NCBI RefSeq assembly: GCF_019977735.1
Contig: NZ_AP025018.1
Location: forward strand, 5,026,580 to 5,090,579
Reading direction: 5' to 3'
DNA length: 64,000 nt
From: Calothrix sp. PCC 7716
Lineage (GTDB): Bacteria > Cyanobacteriota > Cyanobacteriia > Cyanobacteriales > Nostocaceae
Both the position numbers and the translations under genes were made by a program. The notes beneath the pieces were generated by a model that saw only the letters and a list, made by a program, of their open reading frames with translations, searched no databases and was not told the origin of the DNA. Positions within the stretch are counted from its first letter, which is position 1. Every line of letters starts with the position of its first letter. Shown here piece after piece: positions 7,821 through 17,434 of the stretch.

Positions 7821-9107
7821 TTAGTGTTTAACTGGAATTTCAATAGTAAATTCTGTACCTTTACCAGGTATAGATTTACAATAAATATTTCCATTATGCT
7901 TTTCCACAACAATTTGATAACTAATAGATAAACCTAACCCTATTTCCTTACCAGCGGATTTAGTTGTAAAAAATGGTTCAAATATTTTTGCTTGTACTTC
8001 TTCGCTTATCCCTAAACCATTATCAGCGAATTTAATTGCTATCCAATTATCAATTACTGTAGTACAAATTTCTATTTTACTAGGTTCTTTAATAATTTCT
8101 TCTAGCGAACGCTGTTGGTTATAATAATTTAAGGCATCAATTGCATTATTTAAAATATTCGTAAATACTTGATTTATCTGCCCTAAGTAGCATTCTACTA
8201 ACGGTAATTGACCATAGTTTTTTATTACTTCGATACTAGGATATTCTAGTTTTGATTTTAAGCGATAGTTAAGAACACTTAATGTGCTATCGATTCCCTC
8301 ATGAATATCAGACAGTTTCATAACTGTTTCATCTATACGAGAAAAAATTCTTGTAGATTTAATAATTTCATGAATACGTTTGGCACCAATATTCATAGAA
8401 TTTATTAATTTTAGCAAATCATATTGAAGAAAATCTATATCAATAGCTTCTAATTCAGCCTGAATACGGGGTGTTGGTATTGGATATTCCTCTTGATAAA
8501 TACGTAGGAGATTTAAAATATTTTGAGTATACTCAGACGCATGAGCCAAATTACCATATATAAAATTTACTGGGTTATTGATTTCATGAGCAATTCCAGA
8601 AATCATTTGTCCTACACTTGATAATTGTTCACTTTGTATTAGCTTAATTTGCATTTGCTTTAAGTTTTTATAAGCAAGGCTTAATTCCGCAAAGTTTTCT
8701 TCCAAAAGAGTATTCTTTTGCTCTAATTTTTCAGCTAATTCATGCAATTTTAAATGCAATCTTACTCGTGATATTACTTCTTCTTGTTGAAAAGGTTTCG
8801 TGATATAATCAACTGCGCCAATTTGAAATCCTTCTACTTTATTTGCTGTATCAGAAAGTGCCGTCATAAAAATTATGGGAATGTTTTGAGTTTGAGAATT
8901 TGCTTTTAATTGACGACAAGTTTCATAACCGTCTATTTCTGGCATCATTATGTCTAATAAAATTAAATCTGGTAAAGCATATTTAACTCGTTCTAAAGCC
9001 ACTCTTCCTGATTTAGCTACCCAAATTTCAAACCCTTCTTGGTCAAGAGCATCAGATAATACACTTAAATTGGCTGGATTGTCGTCAACGAGTAGAATTG
9101 TGTTCAT
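7821..9107 (-). CDS. Receiver-histidine kinase hybrid (two-component)
   Basis: The 428-residue protein begins with a receiver domain (ILLVDDNPANLSVL; phospho-acceptor Asp in LILLDIMMPE, about residue 53; TKPF lysine near 106). A coiled-coil (about 112-160) follows, then a HisKA dimerisation domain with His in GIAHEINNPVNFIYGNL (about residue 174) and an HATPase domain (N box INQVFTNILNNAIDAL, G1 DNGLGI, G2 GKEIGLGLSISYQIV). It has no membrane segment. It sits 20 bases downstream of the PAS kinase on the same strand, so the two are probably co-expressed in a phosphorelay. Confidence 0.92.
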   Translation of the reverse strand: MNTILLVDDNPANLSVLSDALDQEGFEIWVAKSGRVALERVKYALPDLILLDIMMPEIDGYETCRQLKANSQTQNIPIIFMTALSDTANKVEGFQIGAVDYITKPFQQEEVISRVRLHLKLHELAEKLEQKNTLLEENFAELSLAYKNLKQMQIKLIQSEQLSSVGQMISGIAHEINNPVNFIYGNLAHASEYTQNILNLLRIYQEEYPIPTPRIQAELEAIDIDFLQYDLLKLINSMNIGAKRIHEIIKSTRIFSRIDETVMKLSDIHEGIDSTLSVLNYRLKSKLEYPSIEVIKNYGQLPLVECYLGQINQVFTNILNNAIDALNYYNQQRSLEEIIKEPSKIEICTTVIDNWIAIKFADNGLGISEEVQAKIFEPFFTTKSAGKEIGLGLSISYQIVVEKHNGNIYCKSIPGKGTEFTIEIPVKH

Positions 9108-9127
9108 AATATTTTGAAATAACTAAT

Positions 9128-11728
9128 TTATTTACAAGTTTGAATAAGTTCTAAAATTGCTTTATCTTGAAATTCTTTTGCTAGTTGTTGTATTTTTTTA
9201 GCAAAGGGTATATAATTCTTGTCTTTTTGTTCTAGCAATGCTGCTTGTCTGATAATTCCTTTAAAGTTACCAAGCATAGCTAAGTTGTAGAGATTTTCTA
9301 TTTCTGTCGCAGGTGGCACAATTATTTCTGTGTTATCTTGTTTTTGAGATACGATTATTTTTTCTTCATATATCCACGTTAGTTTTAGATGCTTTTGCAA
9401 TGTTTGGAATAAATCAATTGCTTGTATAGGTTTAGGAAGAAAATCATTTCCTCCTACTTCAAAACTACGGTGCCTGTCGGCTTCAAATACGCTTGCTGAT
9501 GACACGATAATTGGAATATTTTTAACATGTGGAAATTTTTCTGATTCGCGCAATTGTTTAATTAAGCCATAACCATCGAGTTTTGGCATCAATAAGTCAG
9601 TAATAATGATATCTGGCTGAGATTCCAAAACTTTGTGTAAACCTTCTTCTCCATTAGTTGCTTCTATCATCTCAAAACCAATGGGACTAAGTAAATTAGC
9701 AATCACTGAGCGATTCTCCCATTTATCATCAACTATAAGTAGTTTAGGTTGGTAATCTTTAATACCAACAATTTGACCATTATCATCAATTTGTGATGTT
9801 TTCACCCATTCCAATGCTTCTGGTAGGTTAACGTCAAACCAGAAAATACTGCCAACACCCAATTCACTTTGAACTTGAATGGTACTACCCATTAGTTCTA
9901 TGATTTTTTGACTAATTGCTAACCCTAAACCTGTTCCCTCAGTTTGTCGGCGCCTTTCAGAAGCTTGCTCAAAGGGTTGAAAAACGATTTGAAGATTTTC
10001 TTGGGCGATTCCAATACCTGTATCGCGAACTTCAAAACGAATTTTTTCTTTAGATGCATAACTGACAGTGAATGTAACACTACCGACATCAGTAAATTTG
10101 ATAGCGTTTGAGAGTAAATTAACTAGTACTTGTCGTAAACGTTTTTCATCACTCTTAACACCAATAGGTAATTCTGAAGCTATTTGATATTGGAATTGAA
10201 TTCCTTTAAGTTCCGCGCGGATGCGACACATTTCTGCAACACCTTGCAAAAATGCGGGAAAATGGAAATCAGTTGGCGTAATTACGACTTTTTGGGCTTC
10301 AATCTTCGATAAATCAAGAATGTCATTGATTAAAGTCAGCAAATGTGAGCCACACTGATAAATAACATCTATTTTAGAGCGTTCATCTTCATGCAAGTTT
10401 TTGGAGCGCTGAAGGATTTGAGCGTACCCAAGAATACCATTGAGCGGAGTTCGCAATTCGTGACTCATGTTAGCTAGAAATTCACTTTTTGCGTAACTTG
10501 CCGCTTCTGCTGCTTCCTTAGCTTTGGCAAGTGCAACTTCAAATTGTTTACGTTCGGTAATATCTCTTGTAACTGCAATCACACCTAAAACATTACCATC
10601 TGCATCACGCCAAGGCGCCTTTGTCGTTAGAAAAATACCATTATTTGCACCATTAGTAACTTCCTCTTCGTAAGTTTCAGCAATACCTGTTCTCATAATC
10701 TGACGGTCTTTCGCCATCATCAGAGACGCGACTTCAGGGGGTAATAATTCAGAATCATCTTTGCCAATAATGTTCTCTATTGGCTTATTAAAAAAGTTTG
10801 CCATATTTAAATTAACAGCAATATGGCGCCCTTTATGGTCTTTAACAACCATTAAACCGGGTGTGTTTTCCAAAATTGAGCGTAGTAAGAGATTATTTTC
10901 GCGCAAAGCATCTTCAGCTTGTTTAGGGTCGTGAATATCCGTACAGGTGCCAATCCATTCTCGAACACTACCATCTTCATTTAAAATAGGAACGGCTCGA
11001 GACAGAAAATAACGATAATTGTTATCTTTTGCTTTTATACGAAACTCTGTTTCATACAAACTTTTGGTTTTGACAGCTTCCATCCATGTCTGAACTGCTT
11101 GTTCACGGTCATGTGGATGTACCCCAGTTAACCAACCAGTTTCCTTATTTTGCACGTTAGGAGTTTCTAAATAATCTTTAGAGACTAATGAAAGGTCATC
11201 TAAAACATTTCCTCGTGCATCTGCTGTCCAGATAACTTGAGATGTTGCGGTAATTAATGATAGATAGCGTTCTTCGCTTTGTTTCAATGCTAACTCTATG
11301 CGCTTACGCTCGCTAATATCAATAATAATGCCACCAATTCCTAGAACAGTGCCATTAGCGACTAAAGGATAATAAGATACTGACCAATAACCTAAAATAC
11401 CAGGTTTTTGAGGTGTTTCTCCAGAAATTTCATAATCATATACTGGCTGTGCTGTATCAAGGATATCTTTAAATAATGGTTCTAACGAAGCCAGTTGTGG
11501 TATTACGTCAAATACAAGCTTTCCAAGATGGTCAGCAACATCTAAACCATTGATTTCTGCTAATGCCTGATTTACATAAACATATCTTAGCTGGCAGTCT
11601 AAAATCATTAGTCCAGCATTCGCACCTCCAAAAAAGGCATTGAAACGAGCGATATCAAGTGATAATGATTCTAAGTTTTTTACCTGTGTGCTGCTACAAG
11701 TATTTACGGATGGGAGTTGCTGACTCAT
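9128..11728 (-). CDS. PAS-PAS-PAS hybrid histidine kinase with C-terminal receiver
   Basis: The 866-residue soluble sensor kinase has three PAS/PAC units at about 25-145, 148-270 and 275-395, each ending in DITERK-like PAC motifs. HisKA follows (FLANMSHELRTPLNGILGYAQIL, phospho-His about 425), then HATPase (NLLSNAIKFTD, DTGIGI, GTGLGLAISQKI) and a receiver domain (LLIVDDKWENRSVI; Asp in IIITDLLMPK; KP in FLPKPIQ) at about 650-775. A helical tail follows with no clear HPt histidine. The signal sensed is unknown. It starts 159 bases downstream of mysC on the same strand and is followed by the receiver-kinase. Read-through from the mycosporine operon is conceivable. Confidence 0.92.
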   Translation of the reverse strand: MSQQLPSVNTCSSTQVKNLESLSLDIARFNAFFGGANAGLMILDCQLRYVYVNQALAEINGLDVADHLGKLVFDVIPQLASLEPLFKDILDTAQPVYDYEISGETPQKPGILGYWSVSYYPLVANGTVLGIGGIIIDISERKRIELALKQSEERYLSLITATSQVIWTADARGNVLDDLSLVSKDYLETPNVQNKETGWLTGVHPHDREQAVQTWMEAVKTKSLYETEFRIKAKDNNYRYFLSRAVPILNEDGSVREWIGTCTDIHDPKQAEDALRENNLLLRSILENTPGLMVVKDHKGRHIAVNLNMANFFNKPIENIIGKDDSELLPPEVASLMMAKDRQIMRTGIAETYEEEVTNGANNGIFLTTKAPWRDADGNVLGVIAVTRDITERKQFEVALAKAKEAAEAASYAKSEFLANMSHELRTPLNGILGYAQILQRSKNLHEDERSKIDVIYQCGSHLLTLINDILDLSKIEAQKVVITPTDFHFPAFLQGVAEMCRIRAELKGIQFQYQIASELPIGVKSDEKRLRQVLVNLLSNAIKFTDVGSVTFTVSYASKEKIRFEVRDTGIGIAQENLQIVFQPFEQASERRRQTEGTGLGLAISQKIIELMGSTIQVQSELGVGSIFWFDVNLPEALEWVKTSQIDDNGQIVGIKDYQPKLLIVDDKWENRSVIANLLSPIGFEMIEATNGEEGLHKVLESQPDIIITDLLMPKLDGYGLIKQLRESEKFPHVKNIPIIVSSASVFEADRHRSFEVGGNDFLPKPIQAIDLFQTLQKHLKLTWIYEEKIIVSQKQDNTEIIVPPATEIENLYNLAMLGNFKGIIRQAALLEQKDKNYIPFAKKIQQLAKEFQDKAILELIQTCK

Positions 11729-11886
11729 GTCATTCCTGAATTCTAGCTTTTTAGGGTTGCTAAATAATTTAATGCCCCATATACAGATAGACTGTATATA
11801 GGGATATATCTATAGTTCCCTGCTAGCTTCAACTAATAACACAAGTCACATATTTTTATTCCTTGGCTAGATACGTGCTTTAAAAA

Positions 11887-13260
11887 CTAGTCTCCACCCA
11901 GTTCAACCAACTTACCAATATTAAAATCAATCCTTATCCAACCTCGATTTTTCTGCAAATTTTGAATTAACAGCAAGAAAATTTGCCAGTGAGGATTCAT
12001 CAAAAACGGTAACGGGTCTTGCCAGGAAAAAATAGCATCTTTACCGCGCGTGATAATTTTGAACCTATAAACAAAATCTGACCAGGAACGAGTATTAAAT
12101 AGACGCCAGACTTCATGGTATGTCCAGTAAGTTGGTTTACTCGTAGATTTTGGTTGAATAGGTTCTGCCAAATTATTTCCTGTACCTAGATATGCATCTG
12201 CGACACCAGGATGGTTATAAAACATCGTGATAGCACTGTGAGTACGGGGATTACATTCAATAGCGTATATATTCCCGTCTTCTGCTTCAATAAAGTCAAA
12301 AGAAACCTGCCCAGTAATACCTAAATCTTTAACAAAACGACTTACCCATTCAAAAATCTTAGGGTTATCAACATTTTCATAGTTGACTTGAAACGCACTA
12401 GACTCACAGCAACAGTGCAATGTAATTACCCCATTACGAGCGGTACTGTGAGTGCAATATTCTTTACCTGGAATAAATTCTTGCATAATCCAGGGTTTTT
12501 CTGAGCTAATAGGTAAACTTCTTACGAATGCTGCGGTTGCTTCGGGAGTATCGCAGGGAAGTTTAGTTAAATCTAACCTACGTACTGAGTCGTAAGGAAT
12601 ACTTTTAAGAATGTATTTACGCTTTTCTTGGGAGAAATCAAAGTTTATAACTTGTTCGGGGTCAGTAATTTTAAAAGACTTAGGAACTGATAGACCAAAA
12701 CTTTGTGCAGTTTGTGCGAATGCGTACTTATCATCAAGCATTTGCGTCATTTCTGCATCGCAATGTATGACTTCACATTGTGCCAGTGCTTTCTTCGCGA
12801 GAGAATCATAGTAGCTCGCAACAGGACTACACACAGGTACATAAACATCGATATTTTCTTTTTCTACGATGTCTACTAATGACTGAATATAACCCTCTGG
12901 GTCTTTTTCAGGCGCCTCAACTGTGTAAAATTTATTTACAGCAGACGAAAAGCGGTGTCCAGTTAACCAATATTTATGCGCTTCTAATAAGATAACTCGA
13001 TGCCCAGCATTATGGAACGAGCGTGCAAGTTGTAATGCTTTGGTCATTTTACCACCGCTAATCAATATATTTTTAGGTTTTTCGGTGGTAACATTTTGAG
13101 GACGCAAACTCTTTAAAAGCAGTGCCACCAAAACAAGCGATGCATTTAATGGTAAAGCAAGCAATAGAAGTGTAAGAGTGCCTAAAGTTTTTAGCGAAGA
13201 AGCGCTAATACCAGGAGCATGTGTTTTTGCAGGTGAGGAAAGCGAAATTGACTGTGCCAT
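11887..13260 (-). CDS. mysC: Mycosporine-glycine synthase (ATP-grasp), MysC
   Basis: The ATP-grasp enzyme activates 4-deoxygadusol and joins it to glycine, giving mycosporine-glycine. It resembles Anabaena/Nostoc MysC over its whole length as I recall it: MAQSISLSSP start, a hydrophobic N-terminal helix (about 28-52), ILISGGKMTKALQLARSFHNAGHRVILLE, VYVPVCSPVASYYDSLAK, DDKYAF, PWIMQEFIPGKEYCTHS, and the metal/ATP site FIEAEDGNIYAIECNPRTHSAITMFY. The C-terminus DFNIGKLVELGGD is also typical. I chose the ATG at 13260 (457 aa). The frame is open to a TTG at 13272, but homologs start at MAQS. It is 8 bases downstream of the mysB stop. Confidence 0.95.
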   Translation of the reverse strand: MAQSISLSSPAKTHAPGISASSLKTLGTLTLLLLALPLNASLVLVALLLKSLRPQNVTTEKPKNILISGGKMTKALQLARSFHNAGHRVILLEAHKYWLTGHRFSSAVNKFYTVEAPEKDPEGYIQSLVDIVEKENIDVYVPVCSPVASYYDSLAKKALAQCEVIHCDAEMTQMLDDKYAFAQTAQSFGLSVPKSFKITDPEQVINFDFSQEKRKYILKSIPYDSVRRLDLTKLPCDTPEATAAFVRSLPISSEKPWIMQEFIPGKEYCTHSTARNGVITLHCCCESSAFQVNYENVDNPKIFEWVSRFVKDLGITGQVSFDFIEAEDGNIYAIECNPRTHSAITMFYNHPGVADAYLGTGNNLAEPIQPKSTSKPTYWTYHEVWRLFNTRSWSDFVYRFKIITRGKDAIFSWQDPLPFLMNPHWQIFLLLIQNLQKNRGWIRIDFNIGKLVELGGD

Positions 13261-13268
13261 GTGTATAA

Positions 13269-14096
13269 TCAAATTCTTCTAATCAAAGTAACGCCATCAC
13301 GCAAAGGTAATATTACTTGCTCCACACGGGAATCATTTGCGACCACTTGATTAAATTCAGTAATTGCTTTACCGTTAACACTACGTTGTTCGTTAGGTAG
13401 ATATACTTGTCCTTGCATTAATGTGTTATCAACACATATCAAACCACCAGGCGCCAGTAAGGTGCTGTCTAATATGGTGTGGAAGTATTCAATATACTCT
13501 TTTTTATCAGCGTCGATGAAAATTAAATCAAACGACTCACCGTTTTGAGCTAACTTACGTAGTGTTTCAAGAGCAGGCGCCACTTCTACACTAATTTTAT
13601 TACCATGAGGGGAATTTTGAAAACAAGCTTGAGCAAAGCTAGCAACGTAAGCATCAACTTCACAGGCCACAAGTTTACCATCATCGGGTAATGCTTCCGC
13701 CATTGCCAACGCCGAATAACCAGTAAACATACCCACTTCAAGAACACGTTTGGCTTTAGTCAAATAAACAAACATTTTCAACGTTTGTCCTTCAACATGT
13801 CCAGATAACATCTCTTGTTCGAGTTGACGAACAGTTTCACCATCAGAAAACCGCTTAGACCAATCTTCAGAACTCGTCTTTTGTGCAAGTGCCGTCAAAC
13901 CCGGAGATTCATTCGTCGTATATTCACCAATATAAGGTTCCAAACCTGCCGCTAAATTATATATCTGCTGTAATGAAGTCAATACCTCTGCGGAAGTATT
14001 TGATGATTGCGCGAGTTGTAAAGTACTTTGCAGCAATTCCACCAAAATACCATGAGGTGTAACAGCTCTCGGTTGATTAATTTGAGTAATAGTCAT
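13269..14096 (-). CDS. mysB: 4-deoxygadusol-forming O-methyltransferase, MysB
   Basis: SAM-dependent class I O-methyltransferase that methylates the DDGS product to 4-deoxygadusol, the core of mycosporines. Visible motifs: VLEVGMFTGYSALAMAEALPDDGKLVACEVD (SAM loop and acidic residue), FDLIFIDADKKEYIEYF (metal/catechol-OMT type motif) and GGLICVDNTLMQGQVY. The frame is open up to 14213, but the ATG at 14096 (MTITQINQP) gives 275 residues, close to known MysB. The upstream extension would run through an intergenic repeat. It lies between mysA and mysC, all on the minus strand. Confidence 0.95.
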   Translation of the reverse strand: MTITQINQPRAVTPHGILVELLQSTLQLAQSSNTSAEVLTSLQQIYNLAAGLEPYIGEYTTNESPGLTALAQKTSSEDWSKRFSDGETVRQLEQEMLSGHVEGQTLKMFVYLTKAKRVLEVGMFTGYSALAMAEALPDDGKLVACEVDAYVASFAQACFQNSPHGNKISVEVAPALETLRKLAQNGESFDLIFIDADKKEYIEYFHTILDSTLLAPGGLICVDNTLMQGQVYLPNEQRSVNGKAITEFNQVVANDSRVEQVILPLRDGVTLIRRI

Positions 14097-14224
14097 GTTT
14101 ATTTTAGATTTTAGATTGTGGATACCGTAGGGGCGGGTTAACCAATATCCTAAAACTGTATGTACCATCTCGTAAACCCGCCCCCGTACAGATATCATGA
14201 TTTTACAAACCACCCCATTAATAT
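14097..14224. repeat. mysA-mysB intergenic region with GGGGCGGGTT inverted repeat
   Basis: The 128-base gap holds GTAGGGGCGGGTT and, about 50 bases on, its near complement AACCCGCCCCCGTAC. This is a hairpin-forming intergenic repeat also seen elsewhere in cyanobacteria. It could attenuate transcription between mysA and mysB. Confidence 0.55.
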
Positions 14225-15454
14225 TTACACCGCAGCCATTTCCACCTCTTCGGTACCAATATAAGCATCAATACCAGCACCAGAACGCGGTAAAGCTGCA
14301 CAAATTTCTTTATGCGCGACAACCGCAGCATCTAGCTCCTCGCGAGTTAAATCATTGACAAAGAAACAAGTTCCAATTGGTTTTGGCATTGCTGCACGTA
14401 ATTTTCCATCACGAGTCTGAGTAATTGACTCAGTAGCATACCAAAGTAAATCACCTTCTAGTAATGGATGGTCAAGTGACAAACCAATACGAGACATTAA
14501 ATCGAGAATACGGTCACGTTCTCCTACAGAAATATAACCACGTCGTTCGGCAATCGTTGCTGATAGAGCCATATCAATATTTACCGCATGACCATGATAT
14601 AAAGGAACGCGCGGCGCCAACTCCAGTGTAGGACTCCAAGTATGACCATAGGCGATTACTCGGTCAAGGTCAATTTCATGCAAATTAGGCGTTTCTAACT
14701 CTAGCATTGTTTTAATCGCTTCGTAATTCACCTTATGAGCGATTTCTTGTAAATGCTCTGAACCATTTACATAACCAAAGTGAGTTTGTAGTAAATCATG
14801 ACCGTACTCGTACAGCAATTCAAAAACTTCAGAATTTGAGACTACGGCAATCTTGACTAGCTCTGCCATTCCGTTACGAACTTGTGCAACAGGCAGAGTT
14901 TTTAAGAACGAAAAGTCAAGAATCACCTTTTGTGGTGCATGATAGGCACCTAAACGGTTCTTTAACTTCTTGTGATTGACTGCTACTTTAATTGCGACAC
15001 CTGCATCAATTAAACCAATAAGCGTTGTTGGAATACGGATATAGTTAGTCTTACGACGATAAGCAGAACAAGCAAAACCCACTACATCAGTAACTAGTCC
15101 ACCACCCACTACCAAAACTGGTTCTTTACGAATCAAACCAAAATCAGCAAACGCATCTACAACCGATTCAAACGTCGCTAGCGTCTTCGCCGGTTCGGTA
15201 ATAGTAACAGGATGTACCGTCAAATCAATGTCATAGTAACGGAAGTAAGCGCGAATTTGCTCTCCATACAAACGGTTAACGTTCGCATCAACCACTGCCA
15301 AACAGCGTCCAAACGGTTGGTAGCTGTCTGCGACTTCAGTATTCTTAATATCAAACGCACCGTTGACATACTCTAGACTGAAGTCTATTTTTTCATATCC
15401 AGTAACGTGAAACGCTTTTTCAGTCGCTGTAAAAGATGCGTGAGGTATACCCAT
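14225..15454 (-). CDS. mysA: 2-demethyl 4-deoxygadusol synthase (DDGS), MysA
   Basis: Sugar-phosphate cyclase of the dehydroquinate synthase superfamily that uses NAD and a divalent metal to convert sedoheptulose 7-phosphate to desmethyl-4-deoxygadusol. It is 409 residues, as in known cyanobacterial MysA. NAD-binding [58 protein letters not shown], and metal ligands in [23 protein letters not shown] and [12 protein letters not shown] are visible. The start ATG at 15454 is preceded by an AAGGA-like RBS. It is the first gene of the mysABC operon. No mysD or mysE follows directly. Confidence 0.95.
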   Translation of the reverse strand: MGIPHASFTATEKAFHVTGYEKIDFSLEYVNGAFDIKNTEVADSYQPFGRCLAVVDANVNRLYGEQIRAYFRYYDIDLTVHPVTITEPAKTLATFESVVDAFADFGLIRKEPVLVVGGGLVTDVVGFACSAYRRKTNYIRIPTTLIGLIDAGVAIKVAVNHKKLKNRLGAYHAPQKVILDFSFLKTLPVAQVRNGMAELVKIAVVSNSEVFELLYEYGHDLLQTHFGYVNGSEHLQEIAHKVNYEAIKTMLELETPNLHEIDLDRVIAYGHTWSPTLELAPRVPLYHGHAVNIDMALSATIAERRGYISVGERDRILDLMSRIGLSLDHPLLEGDLLWYATESITQTRDGKLRAAMPKPIGTCFFVNDLTREELDAAVVAHKEICAALPRSGAGIDAYIGTEEVEMAAV

Positions 15455-16095
15455 ATCTCTCGTCCTTGATTTAATAATTCACAATTGAACAAAATTGAAA
15501 ATACTGTGCTTTTACGTCAGTCACCCGACAACGATTAAAACTCAACAGAACAGAATATAATCATACAGAAACCGGGTTTCGACGCTTTCATTGTCGCAGA
15601 CAAATCGTCACTTTTATCACAGATTTCAATGAAGAAACCCGGTTTCTTTCGGGAGTAAAAATATTAATGTCTTGCTTCTGTTCCTAGTAATACTAAGTAT
15701 GTTTACTGTGGAACCTCTAGCGTAATCACTAGTAAAATCTGTACCGTGGAAAATAGTTTATTTTTATCTCCTAACTTCCACTTGAGATTACAGCCCTGAT
15801 TAATATTCAGTTCGCTGCTTTTAAGCATTCACTTTCGACCTCATTTAGCTAGGAACAGAGAAAATTTGTAGCAAATACTATCGCATTGATCGTTCTTACA
15901 TAAGTAATATCGACCAAATTGGGTGTGAAGTTATTTTTCGCTACTAACTACAAAATTCAGATTAACTCTATTAGGTGACATATTTACCAATCGAAATATT
16001 AGTATTAATTATCGAAAGCAATAAATTAAATAATTATTAAGTATATGTAAAGTATTCCAAAAGTATGATATGGCGTAAGGTGGGCATTGCCCACC
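15455..16095. other. Intergenic region upstream of mysA
   Basis: No gene is evident. It holds an AGAAACC-family inverted repeat pair (15567-15580 and 15634-15647, exact complements), AT-rich sequence that must contain the mysA promoter, and the left half of a GGTGGGCA-type repeat (16077-16095) interrupted by the adjacent MITE-like element. I could not pick a convincing promoter by eye. Confidence 0.6.
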
Positions 16096-16272
16096 TAGCC
16101 CTGTCAAGGTGTACCAATACAGTACTAGATAAAAGCCTTATTCTTACGTTGTACCCCCAACTCTGGAATATAAAATTGAGCGCAAATATTATTTTTTGCT
16201 TTCAAATTTTAATCAGTGAAAGGCTAAAACCCTTATAAATGGTTAGTACCCATGCTCACCTTGACAGGGCTA
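16096..16272. mobile_element. 177-bp MITE-like element with 16-bp perfect terminal inverted repeats
   Basis: The left end TAGCCCTGTCAAGGTG (16096-16111) and right end CACCTTGACAGGGCTA (16257-16272) are exact complements. Direct copies of GCATTGCCCACC flank the element on both sides (16084-16095 and 16273-16284), as a 12-bp target duplication would. The target is a GGTGGGCA-type intergenic repeat. The interior has no ORF, so a transposase would have to act in trans. I cannot assign an IS family from the ends alone. Confidence 0.75.
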
Positions 16273-16299
16273 GCATTGCCCACCCTACCGTGAACATAA

Positions 16300-16908
16300 T
16301 TATTCGCGCCTTTCTGTATTTTCCTCGGTTACTTGCTCGGTTGAACAAACGCTACCACGCGCGCCCCTCTCAATCTTAAATTTTTCGCAATCGCGTTTTT
16401 GAGGACGTTGTAATGACCAACCATAAGGCTTATCACCAGTAACTAAACCGTTAGACAACGTTGTTAAACGAAAGTTGGCGCCTCGCATGTTTACCATCAT
16501 GCTGGTTGAACCTTTAAGGTTTGCACCCTCCAAGTTGGCACCCATCATGCTAGTAAACCTCATATTGGCATTTTCGAGTGATGCTGACTTTAATAAGGCA
16601 CCTGTGAAAGAAGTAGCAGTAAGATTTGTATTACTTAATATAGCACCTTCCAGATTTGCACCAGTTAAGTCGGCACCAGTTAAGTTTGAGCCGCTAAAAT
16701 TGGCGCCTTTGAGGTTGGCATCGCGTAAAATCACCCTAGTTAGATTAGCTCCGCTTAAGTCGGCGCCGCTCAAATCACAGCGAGAACACACACCAGTAGC
16801 TTTAAACTGCTCTAAATCTTGTTGGTTGACTGCTTTGGCTTGTTGAGTTAATCCCAAACAAGCTAGTACCGCTAAAGTAGCAAAAATTGTATGTTGCTTA
16901 TGTGACAT
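16300..16908 (-). CDS. Secreted pentapeptide repeat protein
   Basis: The 202-residue protein has a signal peptide (MSHKQHTIFATLAVLACLGLT...AKA, cleavage near residue 26). About 20 A(D/N)LSG-type pentapeptides follow (about residues 44-155: DLSGADLSGANLTRVILRDA and onward), preceded by a CSRCDL pair of cysteines. It should fold as a right-handed quadrilateral beta helix in the periplasm or thylakoid lumen. The C-terminal tail after residue 165 is charged and contains two further Cys. The role of lumenal pentapeptide proteins is largely unknown. Convergent repeat sequence lies immediately 3'. Confidence 0.85.
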   Translation of the reverse strand: MSHKQHTIFATLAVLACLGLTQQAKAVNQQDLEQFKATGVCSRCDLSGADLSGANLTRVILRDANLKGANFSGSNLTGADLTGANLEGAILSNTNLTATSFTGALLKSASLENANMRFTSMMGANLEGANLKGSTSMMVNMRGANFRLTTLSNGLVTGDKPYGWSLQRPQKRDCEKFKIERGARGSVCSTEQVTEENTERRE

Positions 16909-17434
16909 ATTTTTAGAATTTTACCAATAGTGCGTATAGCCATACTTACATATACGACTTTTTTCGCAAACAATAGGAATAAAGAAAATGTAAAGAAATA
17001 GTAAAATAACTATAAAACATATACTCACACAGGTTGTGTTGGTACAATAAATGTAATCTAACAAACAAAAAGCCTCAGTAACGCTGATACATATTACAGA
17101 TCACGCGCATGTAAACATAAAGAGCCTGTAAATACTCTGTAAAAATACCATAAACTCGCGTATTTGAACCACCGAATATTGGATGTAGAGATTAGAATAG
17201 ACATAACTGCTAATTATACAGAAACTCTATAGTCTAAGCCTTATGTAATCCCCTGGTCAGCTAATGACTGGGGGATAAATATTTATGAGTGCTGAGTGCT
17301 GAGTGCTGAGTAATGAGTGCTGAGTAATGAGTGCTGAGTGCTGAGTAAAATTTTTAATTGCGCTCCTCAACACTTTCCACTCAGCACTCAGCACTTTCCA
17401 CTCAGCACTTTCCACTCAGCACTTTCCACTCTTT
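16909..17434. other. Intergenic region with GAGTGCT heptamer repeats
   Basis: No gene is seen. The part up to 17285 is AT-rich and must hold the promoter of the pentapeptide gene. Heptamer arrays at 17286-17347 (GAGTGCT) and about 17366-17431 (AGCACTT/AGCACTC) are inverted copies that could pair into a long hairpin just after the kinase stop. Confidence 0.65.

Noticed and set aside
14097-14213. Extended N-terminus of MysB
   Set aside because: The frame is open, but it runs through an intergenic repeat. The ATG at 14096 gives the known family length.
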